DNA of 64,000 nt, taken from JAPLIS01 sp963719415 (GTDB lineage: Bacteria; Babelota; Babeliae; Babelales; Vermiphilaceae). Below are positions 25,070 to 33,699 of this stretch, piece by piece. The stretch's first letter is position 1, and every line of letters begins with the position of its first letter. Under the pieces are notes generated by a model, which was not told the DNA's origin, made no database searches, and saw only the letters and a list, made by a program, of their open reading frames with translations. The stretch lies in assembly GCA_963719415.1 (NCBI GenBank), contig OY970383.1, forward strand, positions 620,001 through 684,000, written 5' to 3'. Both the position numbers and the translations under genes were made by a program.

Positions 25070-26488
25070 CTATCTTAAATTTTTTATTATCTCTCGCTCT
25101 TCAAAACTAATTTTTTGCCCATTTATCTCCTGATACTGATCCGGCCCCTTACCTAACACAGCAATAATCGAATTAGCCCGGCAATGATCAAACGCTACTT
25201 GTATCGCCTGCTTTCGATCAAGTTCTATAATAACTTTTTTTTTATCAGAACCGGTAATACCGGCGCCTATATCTTGCACAATCAATAATGGGTCTTCTGT
25301 TCGTGGATTGTCGCTCGTCAAAACAATTAAATCAGCATATTCTGCAGCTATAGCTCCCATCAATGGTCGCCTACTGGCATCTCTATCGCCACCTGCACCA
25401 AAAACGACTATAAGCTGGGACGTTAGCAACCACAACTCTGACAATAAAGCTTCATATGATAATGGATTATGAGCATAGTCGATAATAGCAAGGGCTCCAT
25501 TCGAAAGCACATATTTTTCAAATCGCCCAGGAACACCTTCAAAAGACAGTAACCCCCGCTCAACACTCTCCGCATCAATTCCTAAATCTAACAATACGCT
25601 AATAGCAGCACCACAATTATACATATTAAAAAGACCCGACAACTGGGGACAGGAAAAAAACAATTTATGATTTTTGTTTCTAAACACAAACTCTAAATCA
25701 TGTCTATTTAATAGTTCTAATTTTATATCCACATACGTTTGCCCAAAACTCAGGCAATCACTGTAACGTTCTGACAATAACTTTACCCGTGAATCATCAC
25801 CATTAATATAAGCACGCGCACCTATTTTTCTCTGATCAAAAAGACGACACTTTGCTGTAAAATAAGAATCAAGCGAATCATAAAATTCTAAATGCTCTAG
25901 TCCAAAATTAGTGAAAATAATAGCATCAAAAGATATACCGCGCACACGCGACATACTCAACGCTTGTGCTGCTACTTCCATAACTACATGAGTAATGCCA
26001 CGATCAACGCATACTTTTAAAAACTGATGCAAATAATCAGGTTGCGGTGTAGTCAAAGTAGCTGTCATAATTGTATGTTCTATATGGTTACCTGCAGTAC
26101 TTACCAAAGCCGTTCGATAGCCTGCACTTATCAGCATATGCTTAAGCAAAAAAGACGTTGTTGTTTTTCCTTTGGTACCAGTCACTCCGATAATCGTCAA
26201 TTCTTCTGCCGGATATCCGGCAGCTTGAGCGCTTAATTCTGCTAACGCTTTTCGTGTATCTGCAACATACAAAAGTTGTGCGCCATATGATTCAATAAGC
26301 GCTCTTAATTCTGAACTCACCAGCACGTCTTTAGCAATAACTATTTTTGTTGCCCCTTTTTTTAAAGCCACAGGTACGTATAAAAGTCCATCAGATTTAA
26401 ATCCATTAATGGCAATAAATGTTGAACCGACGCCTACATAATCAGTATGACAAGTAACCGGAAAAAAAGATGGAAATGCTAATTTCAT
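25070..26488 (-). CDS. murE: UDP-N-acetylmuramoyl-tripeptide synthetase MurE
   Basis: The 472-residue Mur ligase adds the third amino acid to UDP-MurNAc-L-Ala-D-Glu in the cytoplasm using ATP. Motifs: ITGVTGTKGKTTT-type P-loop at about 102-111, TTPQP, the carbamylated-Lys region YFTAKCRLF, IDYAHNP, and GAGGDRD. DNPRTEDP near residue 400 is the signature of meso-diaminopimelate-adding enzymes. Some normally invariant positions differ: EVAAQALS replaces the usual EVSSHAL/S, and FTNFGLEHLE replaces the usual TNLxRDHLD. No other cell-wall gene is adjacent. The presence of MurE implies some peptidoglycan synthesis. Confidence 0.92.
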   Translation of the reverse strand: MKLAFPSFFPVTCHTDYVGVGSTFIAINGFKSDGLLYVPVALKKGATKIVIAKDVLVSSELRALIESYGAQLLYVADTRKALAELSAQAAGYPAEELTIIGVTGTKGKTTTSFLLKHMLISAGYRTALVSTAGNHIEHTIMTATLTTPQPDYLHQFLKVCVDRGITHVVMEVAAQALSMSRVRGISFDAIIFTNFGLEHLEFYDSLDSYFTAKCRLFDQRKIGARAYINGDDSRVKLLSERYSDCLSFGQTYVDIKLELLNRHDLEFVFRNKNHKLFFSCPQLSGLFNMYNCGAAISVLLDLGIDAESVERGLLSFEGVPGRFEKYVLSNGALAIIDYAHNPLSYEALLSELWLLTSQLIVVFGAGGDRDASRRPLMGAIAAEYADLIVLTSDNPRTEDPLLIVQDIGAGITGSDKKKVIIELDRKQAIQVAFDHCRANSIIAVLGKGPDQYQEINGQKISFEEREIIKNLR

Positions 26489-26587
26489 GTTATTTTTAGT
26501 TGGTAAACGAGTTAAAAAATTAATATATGTATAGCCTAATTAGATCAAGTTATAATTAGCCCCATACCCCCACGGGGGATTGAGAAA

Positions 26588-26606
26588 GCGGCCCCAATGG
26601 GGCCGC
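26588..26606. terminator. GC-rich hairpin between murE and the symporter gene
   Basis: GCGGCCCC-AAT-GGGGCCGC is a perfect 8-bp stem in an otherwise AT-rich genome, just after a shorter CCCCCACGGGGG stem. It lies downstream of the minus-strand symporter gene and upstream of murE. No long T-run follows, so it could slow or stop transcription only partly. Confidence 0.5.
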
Positions 26607-26675
26607 CATAAAATATCCGAGCTCCCTCTGCACAGCAGAGTAAAAAAATTAGTTTGATGCTAAGCAAAACTAATA

Positions 26676-27998
26676 CTAATTCTTTTTTGTTCCATAATAA
26701 TTTCTACACAATACCGGCAATAGATACACAACACCAGCTAAATTAATAAACAGAAGAAAGGCAGTTATGGTACCCGCAAAGCGCCACATTTTTGTTACGG
26801 GCAATAAAGCGCCTGCTACGGTACATGCTGAATAGAAAAAAGGACTAACAAAAGCATAACGCCCACCGGTTAAAAAGAGCCACGCTGCTCGTGTAATATA
26901 AACGAAAGCAACCATAACACCAACACCAAATATAATAGAAAGAAAACTAACAATCCAACCACCATAGATACCAAATACCGTATTAAAAGCTGAAATAGTA
27001 AGAGCTGTACTTGTCTCTCCGGTTGCCCATACGCCACTTGCAACAATACAAAGACAAACAATAAAACAGACAAGGGTACTAATAAATGTACTTAACATAC
27101 CCATCAAGCCATTACGTTCGGCATCTCTACTGCCAGTGAAACCAAACAACACCGCCGCAGTTCCTAACCCTGACTCAGTTGCCATAATCGAATTTTCTGC
27201 ACCATAACGTAACGCCTGGATCACTGAAAAACCTAATAAGCCTCCTACAGCTGCTGTCGGACTAAAAGCGCTCTTAAGCATAAGTGATAATGCGCCAGGT
27301 ATAGCTTTATAATGGTACATGATTACTATAAAACTAGTGATAAAAAAAGTACCTACTTTAATAGGAACAATAGCATCTGATGCTTTAGCAACTCGAGCCG
27401 CACCTCCAGAAACAATATAAACAACAAATAAAAAAAGAGCACCAGTTGTTAAATAAGGACTGATTCCCCATGTTTTTTCCAAACTCAAGGTAATTGTATT
27501 TGCCTGCATCGCATTGCCAACAGCAGCGCCAAATATAAAAAGAAGTAAACCATACACATAAGCAATAGCATTTCCAAACGGCAAATCTTTTAAATAGAGC
27601 ATAGGACCACCAAGTACTGAATCTTTATTGGCACGCGCACCATACAAGGTAGCCAAATACACTTCAGCAAATCGGACCGACATCAATAAAAAACTAATAA
27701 TAACCGCCCATACTGCAGCCCCAGGTCCTCCGGAAAAAATCATAACTCCCATACCACCAAGACTACCATTACCAATATTGGCACTTAAGGTATTAACAAA
27801 AGCTTGAAATGGGGTCAATTCACCTTTGGCGACAGTCGCACTTTGAGATGGCATCAAGGTCTCTTTCCACGCTTTTATAAAATGAGTAATTGATAAACCT
27901 TTAAGCGCAATAGTAGTGATTATACTTATGGAAATAACATAAATCATTAATGGCCAACCCAACAACCAATCTATTGCATATAATAGTGTATTTTGCAT
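26676..27998 (-). CDS. AGCS-family sodium/alanine (or proton/amino-acid) symporter
   Basis: The 440-residue membrane protein has about 11 hydrophobic helices. It starts at ATG 27998 with AAGGGATAAT upstream. Family signatures are visible: TPFQAFVNTLSANIGNGSLGG near the first third, GGPMLYLKDLP, GNAMQANTI, and SVIQALRYGAENSIMATESGLGTA in the middle. AGCS carriers import alanine or glycine with Na+ or H+. Together with the ABC importer at 53-55 kb and the APC permease at 45 kb it points to dependence on external amino acids. Confidence 0.92.
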   Translation of the reverse strand: MQNTLLYAIDWLLGWPLMIYVISISIITTIALKGLSITHFIKAWKETLMPSQSATVAKGELTPFQAFVNTLSANIGNGSLGGMGVMIFSGGPGAAVWAVIISFLLMSVRFAEVYLATLYGARANKDSVLGGPMLYLKDLPFGNAIAYVYGLLLFIFGAAVGNAMQANTITLSLEKTWGISPYLTTGALFLFVVYIVSGGAARVAKASDAIVPIKVGTFFITSFIVIMYHYKAIPGALSLMLKSAFSPTAAVGGLLGFSVIQALRYGAENSIMATESGLGTAAVLFGFTGSRDAERNGLMGMLSTFISTLVCFIVCLCIVASGVWATGETSTALTISAFNTVFGIYGGWIVSFLSIIFGVGVMVAFVYITRAAWLFLTGGRYAFVSPFFYSACTVAGALLPVTKMWRFAGTITAFLLFINLAGVVYLLPVLCRNYYGTKKN

Positions 27999-28154
27999 AC
28001 AATTATCCCTTACATTAAAAAAATTTATCTATAAAAACTTATCTATAGATTCTTTAATAGGGTATACTAAAAAAAAAAAAAATATAATTTACTCAATAAC
28101 CCGCATGCGTTAAGCCATAATGAACACTAGCGCTATATTTTAGGATGCACATAT

Positions 28155-28565
28155 ATGAAAATAGTTGGATTAGATATTGGTGATCGCTGGGTTGGCATAG
28201 CCATATCTGATGAAATAGGCCTTACAACACGTCCTTATACAACCGTAGAAATAAAAAATTTAATCTCTTCTTTAAGAACTATTATAGATGCCGAAAATAT
28301 ACAAACAATAATAGTTGGATACCCAAAAACAATGGGCGGAAAAGAGAGCGAACAGACAAAAAAATTAACGCTCTATTTTGAAGAACTTAAGCAACAATTC
28401 CCTTCTTCCACATGGGTTCTGTGGGATGAACGAATGACAAGCAAGCAAGCCGCTCAACTAAAAAAAACTAAAACAAAAGAAGAAAAATTAAAATCACATG
28501 CTATTGCAGCTGCATTAATATTAAAAACCTATTTAGATTATCTAGATTTTCAAAAAAACATATAA
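28155..28565 (+). CDS. ruvX: RuvX/YqgF family putative pre-16S rRNA nuclease / Holliday-junction resolvase
   Basis: The 136-residue RNase H-like protein starts at ATG 28155 behind AGGATG. GLDIGDRWVGIAISD at 5-19 carries the first catalytic Asp7, TIIVGYPKTMGG the glycine-rich strand, and LWDERMTS the DER motif (Asp91, Glu92). In the last helix the usual Asp of the xDxxAAxxIL motif seems replaced (KSHAIAAALIL), so the third metal ligand may be missing or shifted. The family processes the 16S rRNA 5' end and is often annotated as an anti-terminator or resolvase. Confidence 0.9.
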   Translation: MKIVGLDIGDRWVGIAISDEIGLTTRPYTTVEIKNLISSLRTIIDAENIQTIIVGYPKTMGGKESEQTKKLTLYFEELKQQFPSSTWVLWDERMTSKQAAQLKKTKTKEEKLKSHAIAAALILKTYLDYLDFQKNI

Positions 28566-28568
28566 AAA

Positions 28569-28609
28569 ATAAGGTGTTAAGCCCTGATATTCAAAGCTCA
28601 ACACCTTAT
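28569..28609 (-). terminator. Intrinsic terminator for the small secreted-protein genes
   Basis: ATAAGGTGTTAAGC and GCTCAACACCTTAT form a 14-bp stem with one mismatch. On the minus strand the stem is followed by TTTTTT, the layout of a Rho-independent terminator for the gene at 28695-29219. It also lies just after the ruvX stop, so it may block convergent readthrough. Confidence 0.7.
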
Positions 28610-28694
28610 AAAAAATTATCTTATAATAAAAAATTATCTTAACGTCTATTTTAGTTTCTACTTACTTGTTTAGACTATAAAAAGTAGTTTTTTA

Positions 28695-29219
28695 CTATTC
28701 TCCTCCTGGAATATTAAAACAGTTACTCAACGCATAGCAAACCAAAGCGCAACAACCAGGTCTTTCTGCTGGTGTTCCTGCCGCCGGCCCTGCTGCTGGC
28801 AGAACTGCTATTGCTGGTGCTGCTACCGGCCCTGCTGCAGGTAAAACCCCTACTGCTGGAGCTGCTGCTGGTAGAACTGCTACTGCTGACGCTGCTTGCT
28901 TAGACTCTTCTTCTACTTCTTCTACAGATCGTATTCGATAAATTCCAGGAACCCCTTGTTCAGGAAGCCCTCTTCTCGGTTGCCATGATTGCCCTTGATA
29001 TTGGGGTGCCGGATATTGTCCTTGTCCTAATCGTACTGATTGCGCAAATGATGATCCTTGAGGAACAGGAAACCCTGATACTGGTCGGCCACTTGGCCTA
29101 GAAAATGTTATTTTTCGCACTACTCCATCTGCATCTTCTCTTACGTGCATATTAGGATACGCTCCAAACAATTGCGTACAACAAAATACAGAAGCTAAAA
29201 TCATACATAATTTTCTCAT
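28695..29219 (-). CDS. Small secreted Pro/Ala-rich protein with Cys-rich tail (family member A)
   Basis: The 174-residue protein has a signal peptide MRKLCMILASVFCC, probably cleaved after QLFG. The middle is disordered with VLPAAAPAVG-type repeats (about five units of V-L-P-A-A-x-P). The last 20 residues contain CCALVCYALSNC, four cysteines on a hydrophobic helix. The next two genes upstream share the MRK-L-C/V start, the GATAAGT leader before ATG, and a similar tail. No known family. The Cys-hydrophobic tail could be a lipid-attachment or disulfide element; that is inference. Confidence 0.6.
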   Translation of the reverse strand: MRKLCMILASVFCCTQLFGAYPNMHVREDADGVVRKITFSRPSGRPVSGFPVPQGSSFAQSVRLGQGQYPAPQYQGQSWQPRRGLPEQGVPGIYRIRSVEEVEEESKQAASAVAVLPAAAPAVGVLPAAGPVAAPAIAVLPAAGPAAGTPAERPGCCALVCYALSNCFNIPGGE

Positions 29220-29373
29220 ACTTATCCCCTTACCATTTTTTGGCCATTTTTTGTGAATTTTATTTCACAACGATAGTAAATATTACAACAATATCAGAAT
29301 ACGGCAGAAAAATATTGCTGTCAAATTAAGGCAAAAGGCTTTGTTTTATTCTATATGAAAAGTTTTTTATTTA

Positions 29374-29694
29374 TTATCGACCAGACATTACAATACTTAA
29401 GCAGTTACACAAACAACAAATACAGGCCACGCATCCGCCAGTATCAGCAGGATTCAATCTCACACCTGCCTCACCCGACAAAGGAGCATATTCCGAATCA
29501 CCACGCGACCAAGAACTTCCCGTTTGATCTCTCGGTTCTGCTGAATTTTCTGGTCCTGCCGGAAAATGCACGTCTACTAAATCTGATTGCTTACTTGTCT
29601 CTTCTTGTTCTTCGTCAGAACTAAAGCAAGACTTCATATCTAATGGTTGCGCACAACTGATTATAACAATAAAAACTATACATAATTTTCTCAT
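29374..29694 (-). CDS. Small secreted protein with Cys-rich tail (family member B)
   Basis: ATG 29694 is preferred because AAGGAATAAGT stands just upstream, as in its neighbours, and it yields a clean signal peptide (MRKLCIVFIVIISCAQ). The product has 106 residues. The mature part is Ser/Glu-rich and disordered, ending in CVACICCLCNCL with six cysteines in twelve residues. It is separated by two bases from the gene upstream, so the two are co-transcribed. A paralogue of the proteins on both sides by architecture rather than by close sequence identity. Confidence 0.6.
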   Translation of the reverse strand: MRKLCIVFIVIISCAQPLDMKSCFSSDEEQEETSKQSDLVDVHFPAGPENSAEPRDQTGSSWSRGDSEYAPLSGEAGVRLNPADTGGCVACICCLCNCLSIVMSGR

Positions 29695-29696
29695 AC

Positions 29697-30029
29697 TTAT
29701 TCCTTTATCAATCTTATACAATCAAAAATACATTTACTTATACGAAAACAACAATTTCTTATGCCTCTAACAGGAATTACCCCTAAATTGTCATCGTCTT
29801 CACACGAAGAATCACCTTCATCTGCTTCTGCTGATTTGAGTTTCCCTAGTTCCAACTTTTCGTGATAGTTATGCCCCAATTGAGAGTTTCTTGCTGCTAA
29901 TTGGACCTGATTTGTTTGAAAATGGAATGCTTCTTCAGAAATAAAAAACTGCTTCAATTTCAATTCTTCCATACCCGCTAGTTGCATGCAACCACCTATG
30001 GAAACCAAAACTACTAACACCTTTCTCAT
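29697..30029 (-). CDS. Small secreted protein with Cys-rich tail (family member C)
   Basis: The 110-residue protein starts at ATG 30029 with a strong AGGAGGATAAGT leader. The signal peptide is MRKVLVVLVSIGGCMQLAG. An acidic patch (SAEADEGDSSCEDDD) precedes the tail CCFRISKCIFDC followed by a basic end. First gene of the three-gene cluster, and the one with the best ribosome site, so probably the promoter-proximal member. Confidence 0.6.
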   Translation of the reverse strand: MRKVLVVLVSIGGCMQLAGMEELKLKQFFISEEAFHFQTNQVQLAARNSQLGHNYHEKLELGKLKSAEADEGDSSCEDDDNLGVIPVRGIRNCCFRISKCIFDCIRLIKE

Positions 30030-30185
30030 ACTTATCCTCCTACCGTTTTTTTACTATCTTTTTCTAAATAAAGAATAGATCACAAAAAATTAAAAACAAA
30101 ATCTTGATTTTAAAAAAAAATGATAGGAATATAAAAAAAGTAGTTAAAAAAGAGTAAGTAAAAAAAAGTAAGCAGAGAGTAAAAA

Positions 30186-31229
30186 GTGAAGCAAAATAAA
30201 AAATATTGCTTGTTGATTGTGCATACCTTTTTTATCTGGACATATCTTTATGCAACAGAACAAAATAAGTATTTAGAAGAAAAAAACCAAAATCAACACG
30301 ATAATAATGCAGAAAAAGCTGATCTTCTTATAATAACAACTGCGTATAATCATCCAGAATATATTGTATGGCAAGAAAAATGTCTAAAAAAATACCTAGA
30401 TGACCAGTACCAACTTATTGTTTTTAATGATGCCGCAGACGAAATAATCAAACAAAAAATAGATGATACCTGCCAATCCCTACATCTTAAATCTATTCGA
30501 GTACCACAAAATAATCGCCCTATGGGTACCATTCATACATGGGCTAGCTACCGCCATGGCCAAGCTATGGATTATGCATTAAAAACAGTTGGATTTGATC
30601 ATAAAGGTATTGTTGCCATCATAGATTCTGACCTGTTTCTTATGAAAAATTTTAGCATTGTAAACTACCTAAAAGGACAGGATATTGCCGGCATAGCTCG
30701 AGGACCAGAAAACAATAGTCAAGGATATATATGGCCTGGACTTATTTTTTTTAATATGAATACATTAACCGATAAAGAAAACATCTCTCTTGCTCCCTAT
30801 GATCCTTCAGGATTCGATACGGGAGGAACTCTTTCTTTGTACCTACAAGCACACCCAGATCTTAAAAAACGTTTTTTTGAGTATGGAAGGTTAAAATTAT
30901 ATAAAAATAATACCCTTATCTCCTTGATGAGCGAACCAAGCAGAGGCTATGTATTAAAATGCACAAAATGTATAGACGCTATTAAAAAAAATCAATTATC
31001 GCTTGAATCAGAATGCCTACACAAAAAACGACTGCTCAAAGAACTAAACTTTAAAGATTCTCTTATAACTCTAATAGAACAAAAAAAAGCTCCTCCCGGA
31101 GCAGAATTTATCCTTGGAGACAGCTTTTTTCATATTGGCGGGGGATCCGGCTATGTGGAGATAGATGATTTTATTAAAAAGTACCATCATCAACAAGTAA
31201 AGTTATTTATGGATCATATATTGAGTTAA
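30186..31229 (+). CDS. Secreted glycosyltransferase-like protein (GT-A style), paralogue 1
   Basis: The 347-residue protein starts at GTG 30186. A signal peptide covers about 1-21 (ending TYLYA). The N-terminal half looks like a nucleotide-sugar-binding GT-A fold: LLIITTAYNHPEYI, then QLIVFNDA and GIVAIIDSDLFLMK, in which DSD fits the metal-binding DxD. GPENN..YIWPGLIFFN and GFDTGG follow. A CxxC pair (KCTKCID) lies in the C-terminal part. It is 75 bases upstream of a close paralogue. The substrate is unknown. Being exported, it would not see cytoplasmic sugar nucleotides of the bacterium. Confidence 0.65.
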   Translation: MKQNKKYCLLIVHTFFIWTYLYATEQNKYLEEKNQNQHDNNAEKADLLIITTAYNHPEYIVWQEKCLKKYLDDQYQLIVFNDAADEIIKQKIDDTCQSLHLKSIRVPQNNRPMGTIHTWASYRHGQAMDYALKTVGFDHKGIVAIIDSDLFLMKNFSIVNYLKGQDIAGIARGPENNSQGYIWPGLIFFNMNTLTDKENISLAPYDPSGFDTGGTLSLYLQAHPDLKKRFFEYGRLKLYKNNTLISLMSEPSRGYVLKCTKCIDAIKKNQLSLESECLHKKRLLKELNFKDSLITLIEQKKAPPGAEFILGDSFFHIGGGSGYVEIDDFIKKYHHQQVKLFMDHILS

Positions 31230-31303
31230 AAAACTAAAATTATTTATATATTTAGATTAATTAAAAATAATAAAATTATACTTTAAATCGGAAAAGGACG
31301 TGC

Positions 31304-32305
31304 ATGAACCATATAATAAACCTTATAAAAAAATATATTTGGCTACTATGCGCGTTAAAGATAAACCTACTCCTACCCTATGCTCAAGAAAAACCCGCAT
31401 TAATAATCATTACTCCAACCTCAAATCATCCAGAGTATATAATATGGCAAAATAAATGCTTTAAAAAATATCTCAAAGATAAATACGAATTTATTATTTT
31501 TAACGATGCCACAGACGAAATGTTAAAACAACAGATAGATGAAACCTGCCAAATGTTAAATATTAAATCTATTCAAGTTTCTCAAAAAAATCGACCAATA
31601 GGAACCGTCTATTCATGGGCTAGCTATAGACATGGTCAAGCCTTGAATTATCTTATGAATACTATAGGATTTGATCATAATGGTATCGTTGCCATCGTAG
31701 ATTCCGATATGTTCCTTATAAAAGATTTTAGCATTATAGACTATCTAGAAGGATATGATATCGCTGGTGTTGCGCGCGGGCCAGAAAATAATGATCAAGC
31801 ATACATATGGCCAGGACTCATTTTCTTTAATATAAACACATTGCCTGATAAAAAAAAAATTACATTATCCCCCAACGATTCTTTAGGATTTGATACCGGC
31901 GGCGAACTTTCTCAGTACCTGCAAAAACACCCAACTATTAAAAAACGTTTTTTTGATTATGGAAGATTAAAACTTGGTATTTTTAATCATCCCCTTTACG
32001 TTCTCAGCGAACCAAATAGAGGAGATTACTTACATTGCTCTAACTGTAAAACTAAAATACAAAATAAAAAAAAATCACAAAATATTTCTTGTTCCCATAG
32101 AGAGGAAATACTACGCGAATTAAACTTTAGAGATTCTGTTAACAATTTAATTAATGCTGACCAAATTCCTTGTGGAGCTGAATTTATTCTAGGGGATACT
32201 TTTTTTCACCTAAGTGGCGGATCTGAATATTATGAGAAGTCAGCAGAACTTATTCATCATAACACAACAAAAATGAACTATTTTTTAACTCATTTATTAC
32301 AATAA
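31304..32305 (+). CDS. Secreted glycosyltransferase-like protein (GT-A style), paralogue 2
   Basis: The 333-residue protein starts at ATG 31304 with AAAAGGACGTGC upstream. The signal peptide ends near LLPYA. It matches the preceding protein across its length: NHPEYIIWQNKC, GIVAIVDSDMFLIKDFS, ARGPENNDQAYIWPGLIFFN, GFDTGGELS and the end GAEFILGDTFFHLSGGS. A CSNC pair sits at the same place as KCTKC in paralogue 1. The two clearly arose by tandem duplication. DSD is the probable DxD motif. Confidence 0.65.
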   Translation: MNHIINLIKKYIWLLCALKINLLLPYAQEKPALIIITPTSNHPEYIIWQNKCFKKYLKDKYEFIIFNDATDEMLKQQIDETCQMLNIKSIQVSQKNRPIGTVYSWASYRHGQALNYLMNTIGFDHNGIVAIVDSDMFLIKDFSIIDYLEGYDIAGVARGPENNDQAYIWPGLIFFNINTLPDKKKITLSPNDSLGFDTGGELSQYLQKHPTIKKRFFDYGRLKLGIFNHPLYVLSEPNRGDYLHCSNCKTKIQNKKKSQNISCSHREEILRELNFRDSVNNLINADQIPCGAEFILGDTFFHLSGGSEYYEKSAELIHHNTTKMNYFLTHLLQ

Positions 32306-32396
32306 ATGGTTGAATTCAGTCAAAAAAACGGCATACAATAATGACAAAATTTAGTTTCAGAAAATAAAAAATTAATTTTTATATTAGGTATACTCT

Positions 32397-33638
32397 ATGA
32401 ATCAGCAAACGACATTATCAATAAAATTATTATGCTCTCTATTTTTTTATGTACTTCTTATAAAACTACCTATATATACTTTTGATCACACTCATTATAT
32501 AAAAAAAAATCGACTAACTCAGTTTACCAACAAAGATTTTAGTAGCACACTTAACCACTTTGCCTGTCATGGAAGAAAAAAAGGGCTCGAATCAGCAAAA
32601 ACAGATATTGAAAATAGTAATTTTGATTGGGAATACTATGCTAAACAAAACAATCTTTCTGATATAACAACAGAAGAACAAGCAGATAAACATTATATTT
32701 ATTATGGAAAAAACAAAAATCTACCCTATTGCAAACCATTAAATATACTTATTGCTATACACCTGTATGATCTTGATCTCATGGATGAACTGGTCAATAG
32801 AGTAAATTATTTTATTAATAATAATCCCCACAACACATATTTAATAAAAATAAATATCCCCATCGATGAAAGACTTCTTAAATTAGATGATTTTTATGTC
32901 AACTACGGAGAACATGGCATAGAAAAAGAAAAAAACTCACTATTCTTTCTAGAAAACAAAATAACTGATTTAGGGTTACCCGTAAGCAATATTATCAAAA
33001 AATTAAATTGTGCTTTTCTCCTAAAACAGCTTTATAACCACCTAAAAAAATCCTTTGTAATCTCACAAAACAACATTCAAATCATATTTTCTAGCAATAA
33101 AGGGATGGATATTGGAGGATTTTTTGTATTACTTAATGAAATGAAAAAAGAAAACGCTCAATTTGATTTTTTAGTTAAAATTCATACAAAAAAGGGCCCT
33201 TCTAGCTATGGTAGTCAATTTGGCACAACTTGGAAAAATTGTCTTTTATCGTTTTTAAATTTAAAAATAAATAAAATATTAAATATCTATGATGCAATAT
33301 ATCCCTGCAAACTCAGCTCATTAAATGATCCTGAACGTCACAATCCTATTTTTTTACATAAAAAAAATCGCCTCTGCAAACTTCTTAATATCACCATTGA
33401 TACTGATTATGAATTTGCAGCTGGTACTATGTTTATCGTCTCTTACGCTTTTTTTGAAAAAATAAAAGAATGGGACTTTAATAGCATCTATCCTTTATTT
33501 GTAGAGGGCCGAGCGACACTCGGTTACGAACATATTTTTGAACGATTATTCGGCCATATAGGAAAAATAAGCAGCTCCAACATTGCTTGTCTTAATTATA
33601 TACCGAGAGGATACCCCGCAATTAATGACTTAGAATAA
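32397..33638 (+). CDS. Rhamnan-synthesis-F-like glycosyltransferase
   Basis: The 413-residue protein begins with a hydrophobic signal or anchor (about 8-25). The N-terminal part has the FDxxYYxxxN..DI-type repeat often fused to sugar-chain enzymes (FDWEYYAKQNNLSDI, then HYIYYGKNKNLPY). The second half carries the RgpF signature: FSSNKGMDIGGFF, FLVKIHTKKGPSSYG, then FAAGTMFIVSY and the final FVEGRATLGYEHIFERLFG. This family (PF05045 by recollection) makes rhamnose-glucose or similar surface polymers. It lies between the two GT-A paralogues and the six GT92-like genes, all on the same strand. Confidence 0.75.
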   Translation: MNQQTTLSIKLLCSLFFYVLLIKLPIYTFDHTHYIKKNRLTQFTNKDFSSTLNHFACHGRKKGLESAKTDIENSNFDWEYYAKQNNLSDITTEEQADKHYIYYGKNKNLPYCKPLNILIAIHLYDLDLMDELVNRVNYFINNNPHNTYLIKINIPIDERLLKLDDFYVNYGEHGIEKEKNSLFFLENKITDLGLPVSNIIKKLNCAFLLKQLYNHLKKSFVISQNNIQIIFSSNKGMDIGGFFVLLNEMKKENAQFDFLVKIHTKKGPSSYGSQFGTTWKNCLLSFLNLKINKILNIYDAIYPCKLSSLNDPERHNPIFLHKKNRLCKLLNITIDTDYEFAAGTMFIVSYAFFEKIKEWDFNSIYPLFVEGRATLGYEHIFERLFGHIGKISSSNIACLNYIPRGYPAINDLE

Positions 33639-33699
33639 TTATAACAACATAAACATTGCCTATAAAAAAATTATACACATTACTAGAAAGGACGTGTAC

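Noticed and set aside
29355..29624. Plus-strand frame overlapping the small Cys-tail gene
   Set aside because: It is antisense to a gene with signal peptide, ribosome site and paralogues. Its own product shows none of these.
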